NCBI GenBank assembly: GCA_016709875.1
Contig: JADJLZ010000011.1
Span: 186,001-250,000, forward strand
Source of the DNA: Planctomycetota bacterium
Lineage (GTDB): Bacteria > Planctomycetota > UBA1135 > GCA-002686595
Direction: 5' to 3'
Length of the DNA: 64,000 bases
Shown: positions 17,555 to 26,303 of the stretch, one piece after another
How the letters are laid out: each line of letters starts with the position of its first letter
How positions within the stretch are numbered: position 1 is the stretch's first letter
The notes under the pieces: model-generated
Seen by the model: only the letters and a program-made list of their open reading frames with translations
The model's database searches: none
Told to the model about the DNA's origin: nothing
Made by a program: the position numbers and the translations under genes

Positions 17555-18232
17555 TCACTCGGCCGCGTGTACCTTCTTGAGGATCGCCTGCGCGTCCTTG
17601 TCGAGCTCCTTGACGCAGTCGTTGCAGCAGAAGCGGATCAGCGTCGTGCCGTAGAGGTAGTTGACGGGCTCGCCCATCTTGCCCAGTTCTTCGCCGCTCA
17701 CGGGGCAGGTCTTCAGCTTGTAGGTCTTGAGCTGCGCGTCGACGCAGGCCTTGTCGAGCTTGGCCATCGTCGCGGCGGCGGTCTTCGAATCCTTCTCGAA
17801 GTTCGCTTCGCACTTGTGGCAGCAGAAGCGCACGAGGCGCGTGCCGTAGACGTGGCTGATGGCCTTGTCGTCGAGCTTCTCGCCCGACATCGGGCAGGTG
17901 TCCATCGGGTAGCTCTTCAGCTGCGCCGCGACGACCGCGTCCTCGACCTTCTTGATCACCGCCGCGTCGACCTTGGCCGCGCACTTGTTGCAGCAGGTGC
18001 GCACGAGGTGGCCGTCCTTGACGACGTTGATCGCGTCCTTGCCGAGCTTCTCTCCGGAGAGCGGGCAGGTGTCGAGCGGGTAGGAGGGCAGCTGCGCCTT
18101 GATCACCTCGGCATCGCTGGTCGCGGCCTTCGCGGGTGCAGCCGCAGGACGCGCGTCCTGATTCGCAAAACCGTAGCTGAAAGCCAGAAGGGCGACGGCG
18201 CCCAGGGAAAGAAGGAGTTGTTTCATGATCAT
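17555..18232 (-). CDS. Exported triple CxSG/CCxxC repeat protein, putative metal-binding
   Basis: A 225-residue exported protein (signal peptide ends near FANQDA) consisting of three tandem units of about 60 residues. Each has a TCPxSGE motif followed about 24 residues later by CCxxC: C56 with C80-C81-C84, C113 with C137-C138-C141, and C176 with C202-C203-C206. Four cysteines per unit suggest three metal sites, as in TRASH or YHS-type heavy-metal domains, though the spacing differs from what I know of those. Start is one of two near-adjacent ATGs. It neighbours redoxins on the same strand. Metal identity is unknown. Confidence 0.72.
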   Translation of the reverse strand: MIMKQLLLSLGAVALLAFSYGFANQDARPAAAPAKAATSDAEVIKAQLPSYPLDTCPLSGEKLGKDAINVVKDGHLVRTCCNKCAAKVDAAVIKKVEDAVVAAQLKSYPMDTCPMSGEKLDDKAISHVYGTRLVRFCCHKCEANFEKDSKTAAATMAKLDKACVDAQLKTYKLKTCPVSGEELGKMGEPVNYLYGTTLIRFCCNDCVKELDKDAQAILKKVHAAE

Positions 18233-18361
18233 TTGCTCGCTGCGGCACCGGGCCGCGTGGAAGTGGGGGCCTTGATGGCGAACAGGCTAGCAAGCCCGTC
18301 CCGGACGCGCACCTCGGCCAGTGGTGGAAGGGCGCGTACGCGCGTACAACTCCCGCTGCGA

Positions 18362-19165
18362 ATGAACGGACGGCAAGAAAATGAGCGTGCGAGCGCGTGG
18401 AGAACGCTTCGCGCGGGCCTGCGCGTGGCATGCATCGCCGTCGTGACGCTCGTGCTGGCCGCCGTGTGGTTCCTGGGAAAGCCCTGGCATCGATCCGCGG
18501 AGCGCCACCGCGCCTGGCGCCGGCGGATCTTCGGCGCGTGGTCGCGCGATGTGCTCGCACTCGTAGGCGCGCGCATCACGACGCGCGGCGTGCCGCTCCC
18601 GGGCCCTTGCTTCCTCGTCGCGAACCACCACGGTTGGCACGACATCCTCGCGTTCGCGGCGCAGGTGGACTGCGTCTTCGTCTCGATGGGGGAGATCCGC
18701 GGCTGGCCGCTGGTCGGAACCATGGCACGCGCCTTCGACACGATCCTGATCGACCGCAAGGAGCGGCGCGAGATTCCGCGCGTCAACGCACAGATCCAGG
18801 CGGCGCTCGCGCGCGGCGAACGCGTGTGCTTCTTCCCCGAGAGCCGCACGACCAGCGGCGCGCGCGTCGAGCACTTCCACTCGGCGCTGTTCGAGAACGC
18901 GGCGCTCTCCGGCTCGCCGGTGGGCTGGGCGGCGGTGCGGTTCCACACCGGGCCGAAGGACCCGCCGCCCGCGCGCGTTGTCGCCTGGGCGGCGCGGCCC
19001 TTCGAGCAGTACCTGCGCGGGATCCTGCTCGCCGACCGCGTGGAGATCGAGATCGTCTTCGGCGAGGGCGCGCTCGTCGGCACGGATCGCAAGGCGCTCG
19101 CGCACGAGGCAGAGGAGCAGGTGCGCTCGCTCTTCGTGCCGCTCGAGGGCGCGGAGCTGCCCTGA
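18362..19165 (+). CDS. 1-acyl-sn-glycerol-3-phosphate acyltransferase (PlsC-like)
   Basis: A 267-residue membrane-associated acyltransferase that would make phosphatidic acid from lysophosphatidic acid. A hydrophobic anchor lies at about residues 19-36. Motif I is NHHGWHD, fitting the HxxxxD catalytic pair; motif III is FPESRTTSG, where the usual glycine after FPE is serine. I start at ATG 18362 because family similarity begins soon after; no good ribosome site is visible. It lies alone on the plus strand among minus-strand exported redox genes, so context does not help. Confidence 0.8.
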   Translation: MNGRQENERASAWRTLRAGLRVACIAVVTLVLAAVWFLGKPWHRSAERHRAWRRRIFGAWSRDVLALVGARITTRGVPLPGPCFLVANHHGWHDILAFAAQVDCVFVSMGEIRGWPLVGTMARAFDTILIDRKERREIPRVNAQIQAALARGERVCFFPESRTTSGARVEHFHSALFENAALSGSPVGWAAVRFHTGPKDPPPARVVAWAARPFEQYLRGILLADRVEIEIVFGEGALVGTDRKALAHEAEEQVRSLFVPLEGAELP

Positions 19166-19172
19166 AAAGCCA

Positions 19173-19227
19173 GCGAGACGACCGTTTGGCCGTCTCGCAT
19201 GGTCTCGAGACCGCGAACTGCGGTCTC
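19173..19227 (+). terminator. Two consecutive hairpins
   Basis: GCGAGACG (19173-19180) pairs with CGTCTCGC (19191-19198), and GAGACCGC (19207-19214) pairs with GCGGTCTC (19220-19227). They lie between the acyltransferase stop and the convergent redoxin stop and could terminate either strand. No strong T-tract is present. Confidence 0.5.
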
Positions 19228-19241
19228 TAGTACTTGATGCC

Positions 19242-19865
19242 TCAGCCATAGGATCGTGTCTCCTTCGTGGAGACAGGCTTGCCGGCTTTCAGCTCGCGCA
19301 CCGCCTGCTCGACGTAGTTGACCTTCTCCTTGGCGTCCTTCTCCATCATGTTGTCGATCGCGCCGCGGTACACGAGCGTGCCCTTGGCGTCGATCACCAT
19401 GCAGTGCGGCGTGCTCTTCGCGCCGTAGGCGTGCCCGACCTTGCCGTCGGGATCCATCAGCATGCGCGGCGAGAGCTTGCGCGACTTGAAGAACTCGACG
19501 TTGGCGTCGTGGTCCGCGTTGTCGTTCTTCGCGTTGCTCGAATTGACCAGCAGGACGACCACGCCGTCCTTCTCGAGCTTCTCGCCGGTGCCGCGGCAGT
19601 TGCCGCCTTCGTTGTAGCCCTTCACGTCGTACGGGCAGGTGGGCTGGAACCACTCGAGCACGACGATCTTGTCCTTGTAGTCGGCGAGCTTGACGGTCTT
19701 GCCGTCGAGGTCCTTCAGTTCGAAGACGGGAGCGGCCTTGCCGATTTCGACGGCTTCGACCTTCTCGCGCTTCTTGTCATCCTTCTTGTCCTGGGCGGCC
19801 ACGAGGGCGCTCGTCGCGAGCACCGCCGTGAGACACAGGAGCGGCAGATTCAGTGCAGATTTCAT
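19242..19865 (-). CDS. Exported redoxin (thioredoxin-fold), single catalytic cysteine
   Basis: A 207-residue thioredoxin-fold protein of the AhpC/TSA-redoxin superfamily with signal peptide (cleaved near LVAAQ). The fold motifs are PVFELKDLDGKTVKL and VVLEWFQPTCPYDV. The active site is CPYD: C77 is kept but the second cysteine is replaced by aspartate, unlike its neighbour at 20017. The family cis-proline is in STPHCM. A shared cysteine in the GGNCRGT loop might serve as resolving residue. AGGAGG precedes two adjacent ATGs on the minus strand; the second gives the better spacing. It probably acts in the periplasm. Confidence 0.8.
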   Translation of the reverse strand: MKSALNLPLLCLTAVLATSALVAAQDKKDDKKREKVEAVEIGKAAPVFELKDLDGKTVKLADYKDKIVVLEWFQPTCPYDVKGYNEGGNCRGTGEKLEKDGVVVLLVNSSNAKNDNADHDANVEFFKSRKLSPRMLMDPDGKVGHAYGAKSTPHCMVIDAKGTLVYRGAIDNMMEKDAKEKVNYVEQAVRELKAGKPVSTKETRSYG

Positions 19866-19904
19866 CATGATCCTCCTATCGATTCCTTGCGGGTCAAAAA
19901 CACA

Positions 19905-19939
19905 GCTCCGCACCGGTCCATTGCGGACCGGCACGGAGC
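19905..19939 (-). terminator. Hairpin after the second redoxin gene
   Basis: An imperfect inverted repeat (GCTCCG and ACCGGTCC pairing with GGACCGG and CGGAGC) with a five-base loop lies downstream of the minus-strand gene ending at 20017. A shorter GGGCAC/GTGCCC hairpin sits at 19965-19980. Together they probably limit read-through between the two redoxin genes. Confidence 0.45.
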
Positions 19940-20016
19940 GTTCATCACGGAACCTCGCGGATCAGGGCACGTCCGTGCCCCCTCGTCGCGGGTTCAGGCT
20001 GTGCGCGATTCGCGCA

Positions 20017-20664
20017 TCAGGGCTTTGCGTCCTTGTACTTGACGCCACAGCCGTAGGAGCGCGTCTCGGAGATCGAGACCGGCTTCTCGGCCTTGAGTTC
20101 GGCGATCGCCGCGGCGACGTAGTTGACCTTCTCCTTGGCGTCCTTCTCCTGCGCGTTGTCGATCGCACCGCGGTAGGCGAGGTTGCCCTTGGCGTCGATG
20201 ACCATGCAGTGCGGCGTGGACTTCGCGCCGTAGGCGTGTCCGACGCGGCCGTCGGTGTCCATCAGCACGGTGCGCGAGAGCTTGCGCGAGTCGAAGAACT
20301 CCTTGTTGTTCTCGACCTTGGAGTCGGGGTTGTCGGAGTTGGTCGAATTCACGAGCAGCCAGACGACGCCCTCCTTCGCGAGACGCTCGGAGGTCGTGCG
20401 GCAGGCGCCGTCGTCCTTGTAGGTCCCGACGCAGTAGGGACAGCTCGGCTGGAACCACTCGAGCACGACGGTCTTGCCCTTGTAGTCGGAGAGGGACACT
20501 TCCTTGCCGGCGAGGTCCTTGAGCGTGAAGGCGGGTGCCGCCTTGCCGATCTCGGCGACCTTGTGGTCTTCGGACTTCGGGCGTTCTTTCTTGCCGGAGT
20601 CCTGGGTTGCGAAGGCGGCGCCGGCCAGCAGGATGCCGGCGAGCGCGAGAATGGTGAACTTCAT
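20017..20664 (-). CDS. Exported redoxin with CPYC active site
   Basis: A 215-residue paralogue of the protein at 19242, also with a signal peptide (MKFTILALAGILLAG). It keeps a full dithiol site, CPYC (C75 and C78), in VVLEWFQPSCPYC, plus the STPHCM cis-proline region and the DGACRTT loop cysteine. It should reduce disulfides or peroxides in the periplasm. A GAGGAG ribosome site stands about eight bases before the ATG. The paralogue differs mainly at the second active-site cysteine, pointing to specialisation after duplication. Confidence 0.83.
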   Translation of the reverse strand: MKFTILALAGILLAGAAFATQDSGKKERPKSEDHKVAEIGKAAPAFTLKDLAGKEVSLSDYKGKTVVLEWFQPSCPYCVGTYKDDGACRTTSERLAKEGVVWLLVNSTNSDNPDSKVENNKEFFDSRKLSRTVLMDTDGRVGHAYGAKSTPHCMVIDAKGNLAYRGAIDNAQEKDAKEKVNYVAAAIAELKAEKPVSISETRSYGCGVKYKDAKP

Positions 20665-20690
20665 GGAATCGTCTCCTCGGGTAGCGAGCG

Positions 20691-21545
20691 TCAGGATTTG
20701 ACGCTGTACGTGCGGTCGAGCCAGCAGGGAAGCGGCCCGTCCGTGGTCGTGACGGTCAGGATGCCGGGGAAGCCGACCTTGCCCTCGGTCGCGGGCTGAG
20801 TGCGCCAGCGGTAGACGAGCACGAGCTTCGGCCCCTTCTCATCGCGCGTGGCCGTCGCGGACACGAAGGCCGGATCGCGCTGGTCGGCGGGCATGAAGGA
20901 AAGCTCGGTCGCACCCGCCACGCGCAGCTCGAGCTGCACCTCGCCGGGCTTGCTCGAGTCCTGCGTGAGCACCGAGTCGAGCCCGTGCAGCTGGGCAAGC
21001 GGCCGCGGCAGCTTCGCGCGCGCGCCGGCGAAGAGCTTCTCGTTCTTCAGCGCGGGCTCGCCCGCGGCGGCGCACTCGACGTCGAGCGCGGCCTGGCCCT
21101 GGCCCTCGTAGCAGTGCGTGGTGCAGACGAGCCAGCTCGCGTCGAGCTCGAAGTGCACCTTCGAGCCGGCCTCGAGCTTCTCGGGCGCGACGGCGTCGAA
21201 GATCACGACGGCCTCGTTCTCGTACACGAAGGAGAAGAGCGGTCCCGGATCGGTGTGGCGTGTGGGCACGGGGAAGCGCGGCGCGAAGATCGTGAAGTCC
21301 TTGGGCGCGTCGATCTCGGTGCGCGTGGGCGTGCCCGTGTCGCCGGGGTTCTCGCCCCAGTAGATGTGCCAGCGCGGCGTGATCGTGAGCTTCGCGGCAA
21401 GCGCGAAGTGCTCGCCGGGGTGGATCTGCACGCGGTCGCACAGGAGCTCGACCGAGACGAGTTCGTCGCCGTTGGGCTCGGCGCCTGCGCGCGGGTCCTG
21501 CGGCGCGAGGGCCAGAGCGAGGAGGGTCGTGAGGGCGAGGATCAT
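20691..21545 (-). CDS. Exported DsbD N-terminal-like domain protein
   Basis: A 284-residue exported protein resembling the periplasmic N-terminal domain of DsbD (PF11412 family). Seen: WHIYWGENPGDTGTPT, APRFPVP and SWLVCTTHCYEG, the last giving the cysteine pair expected in DsbD-alpha-type domains, here CTTHC. The membrane and thioredoxin parts of DsbD are absent, so it is a stand-alone domain that would hand electrons to or from another membrane partner. It lies directly upstream of and co-oriented with the twin redoxins, 26 bases from the CPYC copy, suggesting one thiol-redox unit. The start is the ATG at the signal peptide. Confidence 0.78.
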   Translation of the reverse strand: MILALTTLLALALAPQDPRAGAEPNGDELVSVELLCDRVQIHPGEHFALAAKLTITPRWHIYWGENPGDTGTPTRTEIDAPKDFTIFAPRFPVPTRHTDPGPLFSFVYENEAVVIFDAVAPEKLEAGSKVHFELDASWLVCTTHCYEGQGQAALDVECAAAGEPALKNEKLFAGARAKLPRPLAQLHGLDSVLTQDSSKPGEVQLELRVAGATELSFMPADQRDPAFVSATATRDEKGPKLVLVYRWRTQPATEGKVGFPGILTVTTTDGPLPCWLDRTYSVKS

Positions 21546-21690
21546 CGGCTTGGCCGCGATCCTAACATGCAGGTCGCGGCCGCCGCGTACGCGCGAAACG
21601 CCTGCACGGGACGCGCGCAGCGCGTTACGGGGCCGATTTACGCGACCCTTGCCGCGCGGCGCGCTATCCTCTGCGCCCCGCAGGGAAAAC

Positions 21691-23064
21691 ATGGCCGGCC
21701 GCAAGCGTTTCAGCGTCATCCGCGATCCCGTTCACGGAGACGTGTATCTGACACATGAGGAGTTGCGACTCCTCGATACGCGCGAGATGCAGCGCCTGCG
21801 CGGCGTCAAGCAGCTCGGCACGGCCTACCTGGTTTTCCCCGGCGCGGTCCACACGCGCTTCGATCACTCGATCGGCAGCCTGCACATGGCGTCGCGCATG
21901 ATCGAGGCGCTCAACCTCTCCTTCGAGCTCGATCCCGCCGGCTGTGTCGGCGTCAGCGAGGAAGAGGCGCGCGTGATCCGCATCACGGCGCTGCTGCACG
22001 ACATCACGCACATCCCCTTCGGCCACTCGATCGAGGACCAGGACGGGATCTTCGGCAGGCACGACCGGCCCGAGCGCTTCGAGCGACTGCTCGGCGGTGG
22101 GACGGCGGTGGGCAAGGTCTTGAAGGAGCTCGGGCTCGCCGAAGAGGTGCTGGCGGTGCTCGCGGGAAGCGGCAGGAAGCGCGTACCGCCCTGCTGGGGA
22201 CAGATCGTGGGCGGGACGATCGCCTCGGACATCCTCGACTACCTCGCGCGCGACGCGTACTTCACCGGTCTGCGGCTCTCGGTCGATCCGCGCGTGACGA
22301 GCTACTTCCGCGTCGAGCGCGCGGGCGGGAACCTGTTCATCGATCTCGCCAAGCACGACCTCTTGCGCGAGGACATCCTCTCCGAGGTCGTGCGCCTGCT
22401 CGAGGCGCGCTACTACTTCTCCGAGCGCGTGTACTACCACCACGCCAAGGTTGCGGCGGGAGCGCTGGTCGCGCGCGCGGTCGAGCTCGCGATCTCCGCC
22501 GGCGCGCTCACGGAGCCGGACTTCCAGGACCAGGACGACCACTCGGTGCTCGATCTGCTCGAGCGTTCGGTGGAGCGCAGCGAGAAGGGGCTGCGCGAGC
22601 GCGTGCGCGCTCTCGTGCGGCGCTTCCGCGAGCGCCAGCTCTACAAGCGCGCGGCGGTCTTCCCGCGCTATGACAACGAGGCCGTGCAGGGCGAGCTGGT
22701 GCAGCGCTACTTCGCCCCCGGCGGTGCCAAGGCGCGCGCGGACGTCGAGGCGCGCATCGCCGACCTGGTGCGCTTCTCGACCGGCAAGAGCGTCGACGTG
22801 ATCGTCTACTGCCCCGCGAAGGAGATGCAGCTGAAGGAGGCGCGCACGCACGTGCGCTGGCCCGGCAAGGCCGAGATCCGGCCGCTCTCGGAGTTCGCCG
22901 ACCGGGTCCCGCGCCTGGCGGACCTCGAGCGCAGCTACCGCGCGTTGTGGAAGTTCTACGTGCTGGCCGACACGACTGATCCCGCGCTGTTGCTCGAGGT
23001 GCAGAAAGCCGCGCTCGCGGAGTTCAGCGAGTCGCGCAACGCGTACAGCGTGCGCGAGGGATGA
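21691..23064 (+). CDS. HD-domain phosphohydrolase (SAMHD1/dGTPase-like)
   Basis: A 457-residue protein of the HD superfamily close to the SAMHD1/deoxynucleotide triphosphohydrolase-like group. Metal ligands seen: H in TRFDHSIGSLHM, the HD pair in ALLHDITHIPFGHS and the later aspartate in ASDILDYLARD. The opening segment RDPVHGDVYLT is typical of this group. It might hydrolyse dNTPs or another phosphoester; substrate cannot be told from sequence. No signal peptide. The stop overlaps the next gene's ATG (ATGA). Confidence 0.85.
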   Translation: MAGRKRFSVIRDPVHGDVYLTHEELRLLDTREMQRLRGVKQLGTAYLVFPGAVHTRFDHSIGSLHMASRMIEALNLSFELDPAGCVGVSEEEARVIRITALLHDITHIPFGHSIEDQDGIFGRHDRPERFERLLGGGTAVGKVLKELGLAEEVLAVLAGSGRKRVPPCWGQIVGGTIASDILDYLARDAYFTGLRLSVDPRVTSYFRVERAGGNLFIDLAKHDLLREDILSEVVRLLEARYYFSERVYYHHAKVAAGALVARAVELAISAGALTEPDFQDQDDHSVLDLLERSVERSEKGLRERVRALVRRFRERQLYKRAAVFPRYDNEAVQGELVQRYFAPGGAKARADVEARIADLVRFSTGKSVDVIVYCPAKEMQLKEARTHVRWPGKAEIRPLSEFADRVPRLADLERSYRALWKFYVLADTTDPALLLEVQKAALAEFSESRNAYSVREG

Positions 23065-25076
23065 ACCTCGGATCGCGATTCCTGTTCGCGCTCGTCCTCG
23101 CCATCGGCCTGCCCTCGGCGCAGATCCAGCAGGTTGCGACCGAATTGCCGGGCGACCTGAAGACGATCGAGACGCTCAAGGCCTACGAGCCGAAGGTCGC
23201 GGGCCCGAAGAAGCTGCGCCCCGTGCTCGGCATCCGCTTCGGCGCCTACCGCAAGACCGGTGCGGAGGTGCTGAGCGTCGAGCCGGGCTCGCCCGCGGCG
23301 GCGGAGGGGATCCTGCCCGGCGATCTGGTGCGCATGATCGGCCGCTACCGCATCGACGAGGCCGAGGACCTCGAGAACGCGCTCGGCGCGCTGCGCGTGG
23401 GCAACCCGGTGCAGCTCAACGTGCGCCGCCCCGCGGTGAAGCGCGAGGTCAAGGTCGAACTCGGTCAGGGCGAGCAGGCCGGCGATCCGGGCTTCGAGTA
23501 CCGCCACACCCAGGGCCACTTCGAGGTGACTGCCGTGCGCGGCGGCTCGGCCGCAGCGCGCGCGGGCCTGAAGGTCGGCGACTGCTTCACGCAGGTGGAC
23601 AAGACGCTCTACAGCGGCGCTAGCCCGCTGCGCCGCGCGCTGAAGTCGAAGACGAAGTTCAGCGTGCTCGTCCAGCGCGAGGAGACCAACCTCCTGCCGA
23701 GTTTCAAGCCCGCCGGCGCGAAGGAGGAGGAGGTCCTCGACTGGAAGGGCAAGAGCTTCAAGCTGGCCGTGCTGCTGGTCGAGTTCAGCGACCGCAAGCA
23801 CAACGCGAAGTACACCAGCAAGGACTTCGAGCAGCTGATGTTCTCGGTCGGCGAGTACACGCAGTCGCCCGACGGGCGCAAGACCTACGGCAGCCTGCGC
23901 GACTACTACAAGGAGATGTCGGTCGGCACCTTCGACGTCACGGGCAAGGTCTTCGACTGGGTGGGCGTGCCCGAGACCTGGGCCTACTACGACGCCCAGG
24001 ACATGGGCGGCGGCGAGCCCGGCACGCGCACGATCTTCCAGGACGCGCTCAAGGGGGCGCGCGACAAGTTCGGCGCCAACGCGCTCGACGGCTTCGACGG
24101 CGTCGTCTTCCTCTACGCGGGCGAACGCCAGAGCCTGCGCGGCGCGCAACTCTGGCCGCACCGCGCCTCGATCGACGTCGGCGGGCGCGGGCTGCCCTAC
24201 TACATCATCGAGGAGGGCGGCGAGAGCTTCACCTCGATCGGCGTGCACTGCCACGAGTTCGGCCACATGCTCGGGCTGCCGGATTTCTACGGCTACGGCC
24301 ACCGCACGGGCGTGGGCGAGTTCTGCGTGATGGCGATCGGGCACCTCGGCGCGGCACCCTCGGGACCGGACCGGCCCTTCCACATGTGCGCCTGGTGCAA
24401 GATCCGCCTGGGCTGGCTCACCGCGCGCACGATCCTCCCCAGCGAGCGTCAGCACATCGCGCTGCGCGGCGTCGAGGGACGCACGAACGAGGCGCTCAAG
24501 ATCCTGCTCTCGCCGACGGGGGAGGAGTACTACCTGCTCGAGGTGCGCGACAAGGTCGGCTTCGACAGCGACTTCTTTCGCGCGGGCCTGCTCGTCTGGC
24601 ACGTGGGCGACGACGAGACGCGCGAGCGCGAGCAGATCAGCGTGCCGATCGACCTCGTCGAGGCGCACGGCAAGCGCTACTTCGACGCCTCGCTGCGCGA
24701 GGAGAGCGAGATCCTCTTCCCCAACGAGCGCGTGGGCTCGTTCACGCCGCTGACAGTCCCCAGTTCGAGGAGCAGCGTCGCCGGCGCGTACGAGGTCGCG
24801 CTGACGCAGATCCAGGTATACGCGCCGACGCAGCTCTCACAGGCGGCGAGCGTGCCCTCGGGCTCGGTCATCTTCTGGATCGGCGATCGCACGCGCGTGC
24901 AGCCGGTGCAGGGCGGCGCTCCCGAGCAGCCGCAGTATCCCGCGAAGGAGCCGGTGATCGAGCTCGATCCCGTGACGAAGCTCCCCGTGCCCTTCAGCGT
25001 CGACAAGGACGGAGTGGCCGCGCCTGGCCCCGCGATCATGCCCCGACTGAAACCGGGCGAGGACCCTCCGAAGTAG
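23061..25076 (+). CDS. Exported M6-family metalloprotease with PDZ domains
   Basis: A 671-residue exported protein. After the signal peptide (MNLGSRFLFALVLAIGL) come two PDZ-like domains (about residues 50-130 and 145-210; SPAAAEGILPGDLV and GSAAARAGLKVGD). From about residue 230 an immune-inhibitor-A/M6-type peptidase domain follows, with zinc motif HEFGHMLGLPD near residue 397 and a downstream methionine region. Family members usually lack N-terminal PDZ domains, so this domain order is unusual. Translationally coupled to the upstream HD hydrolase by ATGA, an unexpected pairing of a cytosolic and an exported enzyme. Confidence 0.83.
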   Translation: MNLGSRFLFALVLAIGLPSAQIQQVATELPGDLKTIETLKAYEPKVAGPKKLRPVLGIRFGAYRKTGAEVLSVEPGSPAAAEGILPGDLVRMIGRYRIDEAEDLENALGALRVGNPVQLNVRRPAVKREVKVELGQGEQAGDPGFEYRHTQGHFEVTAVRGGSAAARAGLKVGDCFTQVDKTLYSGASPLRRALKSKTKFSVLVQREETNLLPSFKPAGAKEEEVLDWKGKSFKLAVLLVEFSDRKHNAKYTSKDFEQLMFSVGEYTQSPDGRKTYGSLRDYYKEMSVGTFDVTGKVFDWVGVPETWAYYDAQDMGGGEPGTRTIFQDALKGARDKFGANALDGFDGVVFLYAGERQSLRGAQLWPHRASIDVGGRGLPYYIIEEGGESFTSIGVHCHEFGHMLGLPDFYGYGHRTGVGEFCVMAIGHLGAAPSGPDRPFHMCAWCKIRLGWLTARTILPSERQHIALRGVEGRTNEALKILLSPTGEEYYLLEVRDKVGFDSDFFRAGLLVWHVGDDETREREQISVPIDLVEAHGKRYFDASLREESEILFPNERVGSFTPLTVPSSRSSVAGAYEVALTQIQVYAPTQLSQAASVPSGSVIFWIGDRTRVQPVQGGAPEQPQYPAKEPVIELDPVTKLPVPFSVDKDGVAAPGPAIMPRLKPGEDPPK

Positions 25077-25115
25077 GCGCAGCCGCGGGCATGCGATATC
25101 CTGGCCGGACTCGCA

Positions 25116-26303
25116 ATGCCTGACATCGTCATCATCGGTGGCTGCGGCCACGTCGGACTTCCCCTCGGTCTCGCGTTCGCGAAGGCCGGGAAATCAGTGG
25201 TCGCGCTCGACATCGACGCGCAAAAGGTCGCCCAGACCAACGCCGGCCGGATGCCCTTCCTCGACAGGGGCGCGGACGAACTGCTGCTCGAAGTGCGCAA
25301 GAGCGGACGCTTCGAGGCCACCACGGACGCCGAGGTGATCCGTTCGGCGCAGGTCGTGATCACGGTCATCGGCACGCCGCTCGACGAGCACCTGAACCCG
25401 CGCCTGGAGGTCTACGGCGACCTGATCAAGAAGGACCGTTCGCGCCTCGTGAAGGGCCAACTGCTGATCATGCGCAGTACGGTCTACCCGGGCACGACCG
25501 AACACGTCGCGCGCACCCTCGCCGATCGCGGTTTCGAGGTCGATGTCGCGTTCTGTCCCGAGCGCGTGGCGCAGGGCGTCGCGCTGGAGGAGATCCACTC
25601 GCTGCCGCAAATCGTCTCGGGCGTCACCCCGCGCGCCGAGCAGCGCGCGACCGAGCTCTTCAAACTCCTGACCGACGACGTGATCGTGCTGCCGACGGTG
25701 GGGGCGGAGCTCACGAAGCTCTACAACAACGCCTGGCGCTACATCCAGTTCGCGGTCGCCAACCAGTTCTACATGATCGCGAACGACTACGGACTGGACT
25801 TCTACGCCATCCACCACGCGATGACGGAGAAGTACCCGCGCGCGCGCGGCTTCCCCAAGGCCGGCTTCGCCGCGGGCCCGTGCCTGTTCAAGGACACGAT
25901 GCAGCTCTCGACTTTCGACGCGAACGCGTTCTTCCTCGGCCATTCGGCCATGCTGGTGAACGAGGGACTGCCCAACTACGTCGTGCGACGCGCGGCCGCG
26001 AAGTACGACCTGCGCTCGCTCACCGTCGGCATCCTGGGCATGACCTTCAAGCCCGACTGCGACGACCCGCGCGACTCGCTCTCCTACAAGCTCAAGAAGA
26101 CGCTCGCTTTCGAAGCCAAGGAGGTGCTCTGCGCCGATCCCTACCTCGAGCGCGACTGGATCCTCCCGGCCGAAGAGGTCATCGCGCGCTCGGGCCTTCT
26201 GTTCATCGGCACCCCCCACAGCGCCTACAAGTCGCTCGACTTCCGCGGCAAGCCCGTGATCGACATCTGGAATGCGGTCCCGGGCGGAATGACCCATCTA
26301 TGA
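25116..26303 (+). CDS. UDP-glucose/GDP-mannose-type nucleotide-sugar dehydrogenase
   Basis: A 395-residue NAD-dependent dehydrogenase that oxidises the C6 hydroxyl of a nucleotide sugar to a uronic acid. Seen: Rossmann GGCGHVGLPLG, the VITVIGTPLD strand, STVYPGTTE, FCPERVAQG, the lysine helix LTKLYNNAWRY and the catalytic-cysteine region AGPCLFKDT (GGPCLPKD in most relatives). The C-terminal domain starts at GILGMTFKPDCDDPRDS. Substrate (UDP-glucose, UDP-GlcNAc or UDP-ManNAc) is not decided. It overlaps the epimerase by ATGA. Confidence 0.9.
   Translation: MPDIVIIGGCGHVGLPLGLAFAKAGKSVVALDIDAQKVAQTNAGRMPFLDRGADELLLEVRKSGRFEATTDAEVIRSAQVVITVIGTPLDEHLNPRLEVYGDLIKKDRSRLVKGQLLIMRSTVYPGTTEHVARTLADRGFEVDVAFCPERVAQGVALEEIHSLPQIVSGVTPRAEQRATELFKLLTDDVIVLPTVGAELTKLYNNAWRYIQFAVANQFYMIANDYGLDFYAIHHAMTEKYPRARGFPKAGFAAGPCLFKDTMQLSTFDANAFFLGHSAMLVNEGLPNYVVRRAAAKYDLRSLTVGILGMTFKPDCDDPRDSLSYKLKKTLAFEAKEVLCADPYLERDWILPAEEVIARSGLLFIGTPHSAYKSLDFRGKPVIDIWNAVPGGMTHL

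Noticed and set aside
18229..19653. Minus-strand frame opposite the acyltransferase
   Set aside because: The plus strand shows the HxxxxD acyltransferase motif and FPES; the minus-strand product has no fold signature.
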